Shown piece by piece: positions 1 through 10,600 of a stretch of 64,000 nucleotides of DNA (position 1 is the stretch's first letter; the number at the start of each line of letters is the position of its first letter). Both the position numbers and the translations under genes were made by a program. The notes under the pieces were generated by a model. That model made no database searches. It saw only the letters and a program-made list of their open reading frames with translations, and had not been told where the DNA came from. Source of the stretch: Bacteroidota bacterium. Lineage in GTDB: Bacteria > Bacteroidota > Bacteroidia > UKL13-3. The stretch spans positions 398,996-462,995 of the forward strand of contig JAZKBU010000001.1 of assembly GCA_040388375.1 (NCBI GenBank). The letters are read 5' to 3'.

Positions 1-2988
1 ATTATTGCAGGCAGACCTGCAACTGTAGCCAAGAGTAACAATATAGTTGATATTAAAGTAAACCGGGATAGTTTAGGCAACTGGACTTTGTATAGCGATA
101 CTACAAGTAGTGGTAATTTTATATTGGAAGGAAGTGCCAATGACAATACTTTTACTACTACTGCTTATACGGGATTTTTTGCCCGGTTTACCAGCGGAAA
201 CGTTAGCAATTTTTATTTAGATAATGTTTATATAGGTGAACCTATTGTAGATATAAACCCACCTTTATTAGAAAGTTTTGCACTTATTAATGACAGCACC
301 TTACAACTCCATTACAACGAAGCATTGGAAAGCAATGCGGTTAATGATATAGCTAATTTTGAGCTGAACAATAATTTCCCAACCATAACCCATACAAAAC
401 TGGCTGACGATTTAAAAAGTATCATTATAGCATTTGACCATTCGTTTGTTTTAACCAATAACTATGTTTTAACGATTAAAAACATACAAGACCTTCACCA
501 TAATATAGCTAATGACACAAGCATTTCATTTTTGTTTTATAAACCCGCTATTGACGATATTGTTATCAATGAAATAATGCCTGACCCATCACCAAGCAAT
601 GGTTTACCAGATGCGGAGTTTATTGAACTGTTTAACCGAAGCAACTACCCTATTGCTATTGGCAACTGGAAAATAAATGATTTAAGTACTTCGGCTACTA
701 TTCCCAGTTTTACTATTCAACCTAAAGCGTATGTAATTATTTGCAGCCCCGCTAACGAAAATTTATTTAAACCTTATGGTACTACTTTGGCTGTACCTTT
801 TTTACCGGGTTTAAATAACGATGGCGATTTGGTACAACTAACTACTGCTAACAATACTCTTATCAATCAAATAAAGTATGATTTGAGTTGGTATACCTCA
901 ACGACTAAAAAAGAAGGTGGTTGGAGCATGGAATTAATTAATCCGTATACCTTGTGTAAAGGAACCGATAACTGGCAAGCTACTGAAAAAACAACCGGCG
1001 GTACACCAGGGCAGGTTAATTCTTTTCATAGTTTAATACCCGATACTGTTAAACCTACTATACTTAAATGGTATTATAAAAATGATAAAAACCTTGTACT
1101 TATATGCAATGAAAAAATGGATTCATTGACAATGCAACAGGTAAAACTAAATGTAACCGGAAATACTATTGCTTCTATAGCTGTTATCGGTAGTCGTTTT
1201 GATTCTATACTGATAACACTGAGCAATGTCATGGTTGACAGGCAAACTTATACACTTAAAATTGATTCGGCTTTTGATTGTTCATTGAATAAAATAGCCG
1301 ACAATACAGTTATTTCTTTTACATACATTCCCATAAAGGCCGCTCAGCAAAACGACATACTGATTACTGAAATATATGCCAATCCGAAACCGAATACGGC
1401 TTTACCTGATGCGGAATATATTGAGTTATATAATCGCTCCAGCAATATTGTTTCGTTAAATCGTTTTAAAATTAAAAGCGGTTCTACTATCACAAATATT
1501 GAAAATGTACAATTATATCCCGATAGCTTTATAGCCATATGTGATGACAGCAATTTGCCTTTATTTATCAATTATAAAAATGTAATCAGTGTAGCTACAT
1601 TACCTACTTTTAGTTTGGATGATGAAATTGTTTTATACAATGAAAGCAATTATATCATACACCAAATAGCGTATAAACAAAGCTGGTTTAACAACAATGT
1701 GAAAGCTGATGGCGGTTGGAGTATTGAAATGATTGACACTAAAAATCCATGTGGTTTAGCGAGTAACTGGACTGCCAGCAAAAACAACAAAGGAGGAACG
1801 GTGGGCTTTGTCAATTCTGTTAAAGGCATTAGCTTGGATAATACTAAAACTTTGGTTAACCGTATTTATCCTGCTAACTCACATACCATTGAAGTATATT
1901 TTAACAAAACACTTGATAGTACAAGTGCCTGCAATAAAAATATTTTTAGCATAAACCCTCCATTAAACGGCTCTTTTGTTTTTGATTTTAAAGATGATTA
2001 TTTAAGCCAGTTGCGTATAACAACTACTGATAGTTTAAAAAAAGGTCAAGTATATTCTATTAAAACAGATAGTGCCAAAGATTGTGCAGGCAATACACTG
2101 GCTGATGAAAACCCATTCAGCTTTGCACTTTGTAAACCTGCTGACAGCAACAATTTAGCCATTAATGAATTGTTGTTTAACCCCACTATTGATGGAATTG
2201 ATTTTATAGAGATTTATAACAAAAGTAATTTGTTTATTGATATTAAAGATGTTTTTATAGCCAATAGAAATGCATCGGGTTTAATAGAGAATTTTTACAA
2301 CCTCGCTGACTCCGGATATATGCTTTTACCAAATAGCTATTACATAATAAGTACTGACGAAAATATTGTAAAACAACATTATCAGGTTATCAATAATAAA
2401 AACTGTATTCGGTTAAATGCTATGCCTAGTTTTAATGATGACGCAGGAACAGCTCTTTTATTCACCAAGCCCGAAAACATTTTTGATGAACTCTCTTACG
2501 ATGATAAAATGCACTTTGCTTTGCTTGATAATAAGGAAGGTGTGAGTATAGAACGCATTGATTTTAACAGGAGCACTACCGACAGAAACAATTGGTCATC
2601 TGCCAGCAGCACCAGTGGATTTGCCACGCCTACTTATAAAAATTCTCAGTACTTAGTAGCTGCCAATAAAGCATTAGCATTGAATATTGAACCTGAAATT
2701 TTTACACCCAATAATGATGGTATTAACGATGTAGTTAATTTTACTTACAAGTTGGGTAAGAATAATTATTCGGGTACTATACTTGTTTATAACAGCAATG
2801 GAATATTGGTAAAAAATATTTTAAACAATGCTCCGTTAGGTGCCGAAGGTATCATCACATGGAATGGTTTAAGCGATAAAAACCAAGCTTTACCTGTTGG
2901 TATTTACATTGTATATTTTGATTATTTCAATACGGATGGCAGTTCGGACAGTATCAAAAAAACATTGATTATAGGCAAAAGTTATTAA
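1..2988 (+). CDS. Secreted lamin-tail-domain protein with CHU_C/FlgD-like C-terminus (5' end outside window)
   Basis: The frame is open from the first base, so the gene starts upstream of the window. Three lamin-tail-type modules are visible, each opening with an INE or TEI core followed by a 'FIE(L/I)(F/Y)N(R/K)S' motif, at about bases 550, 1350 and 2150. They alternate with Ig-like segments of the SbsA type (repeated 'Y.LKI.SA.DCS.N.IAD' pattern). The end reads FTPNNDGINDVVNFTY and then GIYIVYFDY, the gliding-motility/CHU_C style C-terminal domain often used for type IX secretion (type B). Lamin-tail domains in bacteria are usually on secreted or surface proteins, sometimes next to nucleases; no catalytic domain is visible in this portion. 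The next gene starts 9 bases after the stop, so the two may be co-transcribed. Confidence 0.85.
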   Translation: MIAGRPATVAKSNNIVDIKVNRDSLGNWTLYSDTTSSGNFILEGSANDNTFTTTAYTGFFARFTSGNVSNFYLDNVYIGEPIVDINPPLLESFALINDSTLQLHYNEALESNAVNDIANFELNNNFPTITHTKLADDLKSIIIAFDHSFVLTNNYVLTIKNIQDLHHNIANDTSISFLFYKPAIDDIVINEIMPDPSPSNGLPDAEFIELFNRSNYPIAIGNWKINDLSTSATIPSFTIQPKAYVIICSPANENLFKPYGTTLAVPFLPGLNNDGDLVQLTTANNTLINQIKYDLSWYTSTTKKEGGWSMELINPYTLCKGTDNWQATEKTTGGTPGQVNSFHSLIPDTVKPTILKWYYKNDKNLVLICNEKMDSLTMQQVKLNVTGNTIASIAVIGSRFDSILITLSNVMVDRQTYTLKIDSAFDCSLNKIADNTVISFTYIPIKAAQQNDILITEIYANPKPNTALPDAEYIELYNRSSNIVSLNRFKIKSGSTITNIENVQLYPDSFIAICDDSNLPLFINYKNVISVATLPTFSLDDEIVLYNESNYIIHQIAYKQSWFNNNVKADGGWSIEMIDTKNPCGLASNWTASKNNKGGTVGFVNSVKGISLDNTKTLVNRIYPANSHTIEVYFNKTLDSTSACNKNIFSINPPLNGSFVFDFKDDYLSQLRITTTDSLKKGQVYSIKTDSAKDCAGNTLADENPFSFALCKPADSNNLAINELLFNPTIDGIDFIEIYNKSNLFIDIKDVFIANRNASGLIENFYNLADSGYMLLPNSYYIISTDENIVKQHYQVINNKNCIRLNAMPSFNDDAGTALLFTKPENIFDELSYDDKMHFALLDNKEGVSIERIDFNRSTTDRNNWSSASSTSGFATPTYKNSQYLVAANKALALNIEPEIFTPNNDGINDVVNFTYKLGKNNYSGTILVYNSNGILVKNILNNAPLGAEGIITWNGLSDKNQALPVGIYIVYFDYFNTDGSSDSIKKTLIIGKSY

Positions 2989-2997
2989 ACACAACCA

Positions 2998-3705
2998 ATG
3001 GGAAACAACTACTTTCAGTTTAAACAGTTTTTAATTAAACAGGATAAGTGTGCTATGAAAGTAGGCACTGACAGTGTTTTATTGGCTTGTTTAACTGATG
3101 TAAGTAATTGTAAAACCGTTTTAGATATTGGCACGGGTACGGGTATTATAGCACTCATGTTGGCTCAAAAAAATACATCGCTTTTAATTGATGCTATTGA
3201 AATAGATGATGATGCTTTTATACAAGCTAAAGAAAATATAGAAACATCGGTATTTGCTCCGCAAATACAAATACACCACGGTGCTTTGCAACATTTTGAA
3301 CCCAACAAAAAGTTCGATTTAATAATTAGTAATCCACCTTATTTTATTGGTAAAAATAATTTTAGCATACATAATATACAAAGGGCCAAAGCCCGCCATG
3401 ATGATGATTTGCCGTTCGATGTATTGATTCAAAAAGCTAGCGACTTACTGACTAATGATGGTACATTGCGTGTAATATTACCTGCTCAGGAATCGAAGGT
3501 ATTTATAAACCTAGCTTTACAAATGGGCTTGTATTTACAAGTTCAAACTTATTTAAAACCTAAGCCTGATAAATCTTATAACAGGGTTATTATCCAGTTG
3601 GGTAAAACAGAACAAACTGTTATAGAAAATGAGTTTACTATATACCATGAGGATGGAAACCAAACGGAATGGTATAAGGAAACATGTAAAGATTTTTATT
3701 TATAA
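2998..3705 (+). CDS. trmN6: tRNA1(Val) (adenine(37)-N6)-methyltransferase family (YfiC/TrmN6)
   Basis: This 235-residue Rossmann methyltransferase has the SAM-binding motif DIGTGTG (residues 43-49) and the amino-methylating catalytic motif NPPY (112-115) expected of N6-adenine methyltransferases. The N-terminal 'FQFKQF.I.QD.CAMKVGTDSVLL' pattern is typical of YfiC, which methylates A37 of tRNA1(Val). Length is usual for the family. It follows the secreted protein with a 9-base gap and ends 116 bases before a convergent gene. A 10-bp perfect inverted repeat lies in that gap. Functional identity beyond the family is inferred. Confidence 0.9.
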   Translation: MGNNYFQFKQFLIKQDKCAMKVGTDSVLLACLTDVSNCKTVLDIGTGTGIIALMLAQKNTSLLIDAIEIDDDAFIQAKENIETSVFAPQIQIHHGALQHFEPNKKFDLIISNPPYFIGKNNFSIHNIQRAKARHDDDLPFDVLIQKASDLLTNDGTLRVILPAQESKVFINLALQMGLYLQVQTYLKPKPDKSYNRVIIQLGKTEQTVIENEFTIYHEDGNQTEWYKETCKDFYL

Positions 3706-3720
3706 ATACATAAGCAATAA

Positions 3721-3748
3721 TACTAACACCATGCAGCAGGTGTTAGTA
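3721..3748. terminator. Hairpin between convergent genes
   Basis: Arms TACTAACACC and GGTGTTAGTA are perfect complements around an 8-base loop. The hairpin lies between two convergent stop codons. It lacks a strong T run on either side, so it is a possible rather than a certain intrinsic terminator. Confidence 0.4.
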
Positions 3749-3821
3749 AAATGCCTATGTTATAAAAGAATAAACCGTCTATGAATGCAGCTTATTGCCT
3801 TTATTTCTTCTTCTATGATTA

Positions 3822-5117
3822 CTATTCTGTAATCACTAATTTTTGGGTAACCACACTGGTGTTCGTTTGTACTTTTAACATATAAACACCTTTGGCTAAT
3901 AAAGCAATATCTAATGCCATTTCTTTTTGATTGCGTATAACCGGTACTGTAATATTTTCTCCTTTGGTATTTACCAATGTGATAGTTGCTTCCTGGTTTT
4001 CATTTAAAAAAGGTATATAAATATTCACATTTTTACTGGCCGGGTTCGGATAAACTGATACTTCATACTTGATAATTGCTGGCTCCGTTTTAACTCCTGT
4101 TGGTTGGCTAAACAGCAATCTAAGAATAGGATTTGCGGACCAAACATTACCCGCTGAATCAAATGTAAACATGTAACCATTTATAGGTTTATTATTATTG
4201 TAACTGAAAGTATATTTCTGAGAGTTTCTCCATCCTGAATTATCTGATGGCCAATAAGCACTTTTAACTTCAGTCAATTGATTTTGGTTATTATACTGAA
4301 GAATATCATTTGAAAGAGGCATTAATTGAAATTCCTGGCCATTAGTGGTCATACCGTGATGTATGGCACGTATAACATTTCCATTGTTATCATAATCAAA
4401 TGTATCTTGAGCCGTGATACTCCAATTATTACCATTTACTCCTTCGGTATAAACTGTATGTAATTTATTATTGGTATAAGTATAAATACTATTACCTGTA
4501 ATGGTATCACTTGCACTTTCTGTATAAACGGTTTGAATTAAGTTAGAAGCACCATCGTAGGTATGTGAGCTGATATAACTCTCTTGCGTTTGATACACAA
4601 ACATGCTATCCTTAACTCTTTGGCCTGAACCATTATAAGCATAATGAATTTCATAATAATCAAGAAACTGATCATACGTTGGAGGGATAGCTCGCATAAT
4701 TACAACTTTACTTGGTTGGTTATTAGCAGCGTAGGTAAAATTATATTTTAACACCATTGTATAGGTATAGTCCGGATAGTCATAATGCACATTTTCAATG
4801 GCTATAGCTATTCTATTCTGATTGTCTAATACAAAACTATCTGTATTAAGTTGCACATCTTTCCACTCATTATTTGTTCTTTGCGATGTTTTACTTTCTT
4901 TCCTAAATGGTTCAATAGCGGAAGGAATCCATGTATATCTGGTATTATCAATCCAGGTATCATTGGCGGCTCTTCTTTGCTCAAGCACATACGAGTTTTC
5001 ACGTAGTATTTTTTCAAAACCAATAACAGGGTACTCAGGTAAAGTTGGCACAAGTGATTGCGTAAATCCTGCCATAACGCTCATCGATAATAATAGTGTG
5101 AGGTATTTTTTTTTCAT
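3822..5117 (-). CDS. Secreted protein with T9SS type A sorting tail, unknown function
   Basis: A 431-residue protein. Residues 1-20 form a signal peptide (hydrophobic LTLLLSMSVMAGFTQ). The middle (about 90-340) is rich in Tyr, Asn and Thr and repeats a 'Y.YN..G....' pattern like YD/RHS-type beta-strand repeats ('YDNNGNVIRA', 'YNNQNQLTEV', 'YNNNKPINGY'). The last ~80 residues (VYPNPASKNVNIYIP to KLVITE) are a type A C-terminal sorting domain recognised by the type IX secretion system, so the mature protein is probably exported across the outer membrane. No enzymatic domain was recognised. Confidence 0.8.
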   Translation of the reverse strand: MKKKYLTLLLSMSVMAGFTQSLVPTLPEYPVIGFEKILRENSYVLEQRRAANDTWIDNTRYTWIPSAIEPFRKESKTSQRTNNEWKDVQLNTDSFVLDNQNRIAIAIENVHYDYPDYTYTMVLKYNFTYAANNQPSKVVIMRAIPPTYDQFLDYYEIHYAYNGSGQRVKDSMFVYQTQESYISSHTYDGASNLIQTVYTESASDTITGNSIYTYTNNKLHTVYTEGVNGNNWSITAQDTFDYDNNGNVIRAIHHGMTTNGQEFQLMPLSNDILQYNNQNQLTEVKSAYWPSDNSGWRNSQKYTFSYNNNKPINGYMFTFDSAGNVWSANPILRLLFSQPTGVKTEPAIIKYEVSVYPNPASKNVNIYIPFLNENQEATITLVNTKGENITVPVIRNQKEMALDIALLAKGVYMLKVQTNTSVVTQKLVITE

Positions 5118-5213
5118 GTTTTAATGTTTTTAGTAACCTTAAGTCAAACAAAAAATCATGATGGTTGCAAGGATATAATTTTACTCAGGTAACTTTACAA
5201 TTGAACAATTGCT

Positions 5214-5645
5214 TTAAAAATGCACACCCGATTTTTTCTTATACCTTAAATAATGCACTACATAATCAAGTTCTAAAGCTGATAAATTGCTTTCTTTTAA
5301 ACGGTCTCCATGCGATGGATATTGAATTCTCACTTCATAATCCATGAGTTGCGGCAATGAAAAATCCGGTACCACTGCTACTCCGTTTACCATTTTGTTA
5401 TGGCATCCGGCACATATAGTATTGTAAACAATAATTCCTTTTTCATAAAAGCTAATGAACTCTGCTTTTTGCGCTTCTGTCATTGTTGCACTGTCGTAAG
5501 GCAAATCGTAAGGCGCAACTACTGGTGGTTTTTTTGTTTCTGTTTTTGCCAGCATTTCACTTTTTGAGTTGCTTTGCGAACTTGTTTTACAATTGGCTAA
5601 AACAATGGTACTTATTACTAAAACTATGATTATAGTGGTTTTCAT
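5214..5645 (-). CDS. Monohaem cytochrome c lipoprotein
   Basis: A 143-residue protein with a lipoprotein signal (VLANC, acylated Cys19) and one haem-binding CAGCH (Cys78, Cys81, His82). A Met in 'LMDYEVRIQYPSHGD' (about residue 101) could be the distal haem ligand. The fold size fits a small class I c-type cytochrome anchored in the periplasm or outer membrane. It begins 6 bases after the stop of the dihaem peroxidase gene on the same strand, so the two are almost certainly co-transcribed, and this protein may pass electrons to the peroxidase. The partner role is inferred from adjacency. Confidence 0.85.
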   Translation of the reverse strand: MKTTIIIVLVISTIVLANCKTSSQSNSKSEMLAKTETKKPPVVAPYDLPYDSATMTEAQKAEFISFYEKGIIVYNTICAGCHNKMVNGVAVVPDFSLPQLMDYEVRIQYPSHGDRLKESNLSALELDYVVHYLRYKKKSGVHF

Positions 5646-5651
5646 TTGTTG

Positions 5652-7580
5652 TTAATACGTGCCGCCTACTTTGCGGTTATTTAAAGCGGTAATGGTTGAC
5701 TTTGGTAATTTTTGCGGAGCTACTTCAAATTGTATTTGCTCGTTTAATGATTGTATAAAGGCAATCAGATATTTTTTTTCTACAGGGTTTAATTGCAATG
5801 AATCGGGTGGTAAGGTTTGATTTGGTACTTGCAAGCCTTTGCCTGCTCCGCCACCTGCATTGTAAAAATCAATTACTTGCTCCAGGTTTTTAAAAACACC
5901 ATTGTGCATATAAGGTGCTGTGTATTGTGCATTGCGAATGGTTCCTGTACGGAATGCATGTAATGTTTCTTCGGCCGGATTCACTAAATACCGTCCTTTA
6001 TCAGCACTTAATGAATCGTATTGTAAACTGCTTGGCACACCTAATACTTCAAACTCGGAACTTACGTAAGGTGGTTTTACACCGTTAAATTGTGGTGCAA
6101 AATGGCAAGTGCCACATTGGGCTTTGCTCATAAATAAATTAAAGCCTTTTTGTACTTCTATACCGGCTTCGGTATGCTTATTCATAGCCGCATCAAAAGG
6201 TGCAGTGTATTGACTAAACTTACTGTAGTAATAGGTAATAACTGATGCTATGTGGTCGGCTGTAATTTCTTTTTCGAGCGGTGTATAGGGTAACAATTTT
6301 TCAAATGCTTCTTTGTATTTATTGCAACTTAATACTTTTGCTACCATTTCTTTTTCATTGCTTGCCATTTCAGCCGGATTGGTTAAAACGCCTTTGGTTT
6401 GGTGTTGCAATGAAATATGTTTTCCATCTAACATAATTAAATGGTTATACGCTGCATTGATTAATGTTGGTGTGTTGCGCGTTAAAAAACTGGTTTGATC
6501 AAACTGCAAAGAAGTGGCAGTGGCGGTATCGGTAAAAAACTGTTTGGGGTTATGGCACGATGCACAACTGCGCAAATTATTGGCTGATAATATGGGGTCG
6601 TAAAACAATAATTTGCCTACGTTATCCATTGCTTCTAATACTTTTTCATCGTTTACGCGTAAAAAAATACCCTTTGCATTTTGGCCTTGGTATAGGTTTT
6701 TTGAAAAAATTGAAGTTGCCTGTTTGTTTAATGTATAATCAACAAAACTTCTGCTTACTACTTTGTATTGCAATAACATTTGTTGGTTTAATGCAAACAA
6801 TGGATTTACATAATTGCGTATAAAGGCATAATGGTTAAACAAACTATAACTGGTAGCTTGTTTTTTTACAAACTGAATGGTTTGTTGGTATAAGGCTAAG
6901 TATTCCTCGCCAATGGGTGTATTTGCATAACTCTGGTTATAGGCGGTATAAATAGTGTTTACTTCATTTAACATTACGTATAACTCGGGTATTATGCTTG
7001 CCGTATCAGGGCACTCAAAACCTGAGGTATAAATGGTAGCTAAATTTAATAAGTATAATCTGTTACACAAAAAGAAATGATGGTATGCTTTTATATTTTT
7101 GGTAATAGAGTCGGCATAATAAGTTTGTATAGCGGCTATACTTTGTTGTATTAAACCGGCTAGTACTTTTTTATCAAGTTGTTCTTCGTCTTCTAAATAT
7201 TGTAAGGCTAATGTTAAGCCTGCTCCTTCACGTTTGTATGGTTTTTCAAATTTTTCAAATACTTCTGTTTCCCACTCTACCGGCAATGGGCCATTTATTT
7301 TTTTTTGTGCTAATGGCTCTAAATAACGTAACCAAAAATCAACACCCTTAAGCTTATTGCGTGTTAACTGTATGTTTTGTTTTATGTTGTTTATACTACT
7401 TGCTACCTGCAAATCACTTTTATCAATACAAGTTAGTAAAACATTTTCACTGGCTTCTAATGCTTGTATTTTTTGTTGATACAATAAGCTATATGCATTT
7501 TGTTCTTCACTGTTCTGAAAAGAAAAAGTAATGCCGGTAGCTATGGCTATAAAAATAAATAGTATCGTTTTTCTTGTCAT
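5652..7580 (-). CDS. Dihaem cytochrome c peroxidase/MauG family with long N-terminal helical domain
   Basis: The 642-residue protein has a signal-like N-terminus and two haem sites, CASCH (339-343) and CGTCH (489-493), in the spacing of bacterial dihaem cytochrome c peroxidases and MauG. Conserved family phrases include 'LG.LLFYDPILS' just before the first haem and 'RTGTIRNAQYTAPYMHNG' near residue 560, where a Met-rich segment usually ligates the electron-transfer haem. About 300 residues precede the peroxidase core and look all-helical; this N-terminal part may resemble imelysin-type domains, but I cannot confirm that. It would act in the periplasm. A small cytochrome gene follows by 6 bases. 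Confidence 0.87.
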   Translation of the reverse strand: MTRKTILFIFIAIATGITFSFQNSEEQNAYSLLYQQKIQALEASENVLLTCIDKSDLQVASSINNIKQNIQLTRNKLKGVDFWLRYLEPLAQKKINGPLPVEWETEVFEKFEKPYKREGAGLTLALQYLEDEEQLDKKVLAGLIQQSIAAIQTYYADSITKNIKAYHHFFLCNRLYLLNLATIYTSGFECPDTASIIPELYVMLNEVNTIYTAYNQSYANTPIGEEYLALYQQTIQFVKKQATSYSLFNHYAFIRNYVNPLFALNQQMLLQYKVVSRSFVDYTLNKQATSIFSKNLYQGQNAKGIFLRVNDEKVLEAMDNVGKLLFYDPILSANNLRSCASCHNPKQFFTDTATATSLQFDQTSFLTRNTPTLINAAYNHLIMLDGKHISLQHQTKGVLTNPAEMASNEKEMVAKVLSCNKYKEAFEKLLPYTPLEKEITADHIASVITYYYSKFSQYTAPFDAAMNKHTEAGIEVQKGFNLFMSKAQCGTCHFAPQFNGVKPPYVSSEFEVLGVPSSLQYDSLSADKGRYLVNPAEETLHAFRTGTIRNAQYTAPYMHNGVFKNLEQVIDFYNAGGGAGKGLQVPNQTLPPDSLQLNPVEKKYLIAFIQSLNEQIQFEVAPQKLPKSTITALNNRKVGGTY

Positions 7581-7610
7581 AAAAATGTGGATTTGCCAAA
7601 ACCATTAAAT

Positions 7611-7650
7611 ACAAAAACGGGTACACATTTAAGTGCCCCGTTTTTTTGTA
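7611..7650 (-). terminator. Terminator after the giant secreted-protein gene
   Basis: Complementary arms AAAAACGGG (7613-7621) and CCCGTTTTT (7637-7645) enclose a loop that can pair further (CAC/GTG). On the minus strand the hairpin is followed by a T-rich tract. It lies 13 bases past the stop of the giant gene and before the start of the peroxidase gene. Confidence 0.7.
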
Positions 7651-7662
7651 TTATTTAAACTA

Positions 7663-10600
7663 TTAATGCATTACTACTAATTTTATAGTAGTGGTTTTAT
7701 TACCTGTTGTTACTCTTACAAAATAAACTCCGTTTTGTAAGTTAGCTGTTTGCAGGTTAACGTTATGCTGTCCTGCTGTTAAATCGCTTTCCAATACATT
7801 TACTACTGCTTTACCTTGTATGTCTAATAAGGAAACTACAGTATGTTCTGTTGATTGTAATTGAATAGCCAATGTAGCATCGCTGTTACTTGGATTAGGA
7901 AACACATTGATGTTTTCTACTGATGAAATGGTAGGAATACCCACGTTTTTCATACGTACCAACTTAACATTAAATGTTTCAGCTGACTGTAATGAATCGG
8001 TTGTTTCATAAGCATACACTGTCCATTTTAAGTTTAACGAATCGCCTTTGGCTATTCCGTTATTGGCAAGTATTACATCTAAAGCATTGCTGGTTAATGT
8101 TAACTTAGCATCTGCTCCTGTATTATCAGCATCCATGTTTAATAAAGGAGCTGTAAAGTTACCTGTTAGGGTAGCTGCTTTCCATTTGTATTTAGTTGCA
8201 TTAGCTGAAGCTGACCATGTAATAACAATTGGAGTAGTATTGTTTTGTTCTACTTCTACCCTTGCATTGTTAGCCGGAGCTGTTAAGTTAAATGAACTTA
8301 ATATACGTTTACGAATTACATTTATGTTCCAATCCTGACTTGCTTTTAATGAATCGTTAGCTGTTAAATAAGCATACACTGTCCATTTTAATACTGTTGA
8401 ATCGGTACGTTTAATACTTAATGAATTCAATACATTGTCTAATGCTCCACTTGTGATGGTTAATATACTATCAGCACCAAAATTATTTGCATTTAAGCGT
8501 AACAATGGTGTAGCAAAATTGCCTGCTACAGTAGTTAAAAACCATTTGTAAGTAATTGCATTGGTCGATTTTGTCCAGTTAATATTTACTGCAGTTGTGT
8601 TTGCTTCTTCTACTACCAGTCTGGTATTGTTAGCCGGAGCTGATAAACTAAATGCACCAAGTATTGCTTTGTTACGAGCCAATGTTATATTAAATACTTG
8701 TGTAGCTTGTAATGAATCGTTCACACCTTTGTAAGCAAATACAGTCCATTTGGTTTTAATTGAATCACCTCTGCTTACACTTAAGTTAGCCAACATAGCA
8801 TCTAATCCACCTGATGTTAAACTTAACAAAGTATCGGCACCTGCATTGTCAGCATTTACAACCAATAAAGGTGTATTAAAGCTACCTGTAGCTGATGTTA
8901 AGAACCATTTGTATTTAGTTGCATTTACTGAACTGTTCCAGTTTACCTGAATAGCTGAAGTATTTGCACTATCTGTATTTATTCTTGTATTGTTAGTTGG
9001 GTTCAATAAATTGAATGCTGATAAAGGTGTTTCCATGATATCTTTTTTACGCACTCCATATAATTGATAACCTAATGCACAACCGTTGGTTGGCGATGAA
9101 CAGAACTGTGCTAAAATACCCTCAAAAATGAATGAACCTTTATAAACAGTTACTGCCGGTGCATCTTCTACTTCGGTATCTTGTGCAGCAATGACTCTTA
9201 GTATAGTACTGTCGCCAGTATTCGGACCATCCCAAACGGTAGTATTGCTACTTGCAGCAAAGGTAGCGGCAGTGCTGTTGGTTTTTAAACCTACTATACG
9301 TACTAATTTACTTTCATACTGCTCACCATTGGTATTTATTTGTTTTAGTGTTACTAATATTGGAGCAGGAATAGTTGCATTTGTACTTAATTTAGTTACT
9401 CTGCTATTTTCACCAAATGCACCATTTCCAACATTAATTTGAGAATAATTGTTAAAATCACCTCTTCCTCCAACTACTTCTACAAAATCGCCTTCTTTTA
9501 AACCACTGCTTAAAATGGAATCAACCATGGCACCAGAAGATTGACGAACAGCAATAGCTCCTGTTGAATCTTGAATATAAATAAATCTACCCCAAGCTCT
9601 GGTAATTATACCTCTAACTCTTACTGTGTCGTTGTTAATTGAGCGTGATGATCCAATAGAAATTAATTGTTCTCCGATAGCCGTAGCAGGATTAAACATT
9701 TTTAAAATTTGTCCACCTTCTACAAATTCAGTATTAGTAGCATAATGAGCTTGGTCAACCAATAAGAAATTACCAGCACCTAATATATCTTGTACATCAA
9801 TTACTCCAGAAGCTTCTTCATCTTGTGTTAAGTAATTAGCAGCACCATTTATAAATCTAGTAGAATCGTGTGAAGCGATTAAAGTTAATTTGTCATTAGC
9901 AATAGTGTATTGCCATGTTTTACCTATATGAACATTATTTCCTACATCTTCTTGAATAATAATATGACCAAATTTATCAATACCTATATTGTCCATCATT
10001 TTAGGACCTTCAGTACCATCTAACACCGCAGTTATAGTTCCACCAGTTGTAGGGTTCTTAATATCATTAAAACGTAATCTCCACATTTTGCTTGGAGCGG
10101 TAAATGCATTGGTAGTTACAAAATAAAAGTCGTTAGGATTTGAAGGGTCAAAAGTGCCATCTTCTGGTCTTAAAAACTTAGTTACCAATAAAGCATTACT
10201 TGTATTATTTAAAGCCAAACCTGTTGAATCTTTAACTATTCCTAAATCAACCATAGTAAAGGCTGTGTTAGGAGCAGGAACAGTTGCACTTATTTCAGCA
10301 GCTAAACCTGTTACAGCTATTCCATATAATCTACCATTGGTTAAGCCGGCTTTGTCCATTTCATTTCCTGTATTGGTTTTATTACCTACATAAAAATAAA
10401 CTTGTCCATCTGTTCCATCATCCATTCCGGCTACTACTGTTTTGTCACCTGAAGCAGGAGATGCTACTGAGTTTTCCCATGAGAATTTACCTAAAGAAGG
10501 TAACTCGTATGTAGTACCGGCATTCGTTCCTGTAGCAATGTGTCCAAAAGCTCTTCCCTCTGTTCCATTTTCTTCACCATTCATAAATATACGCTCTTGT

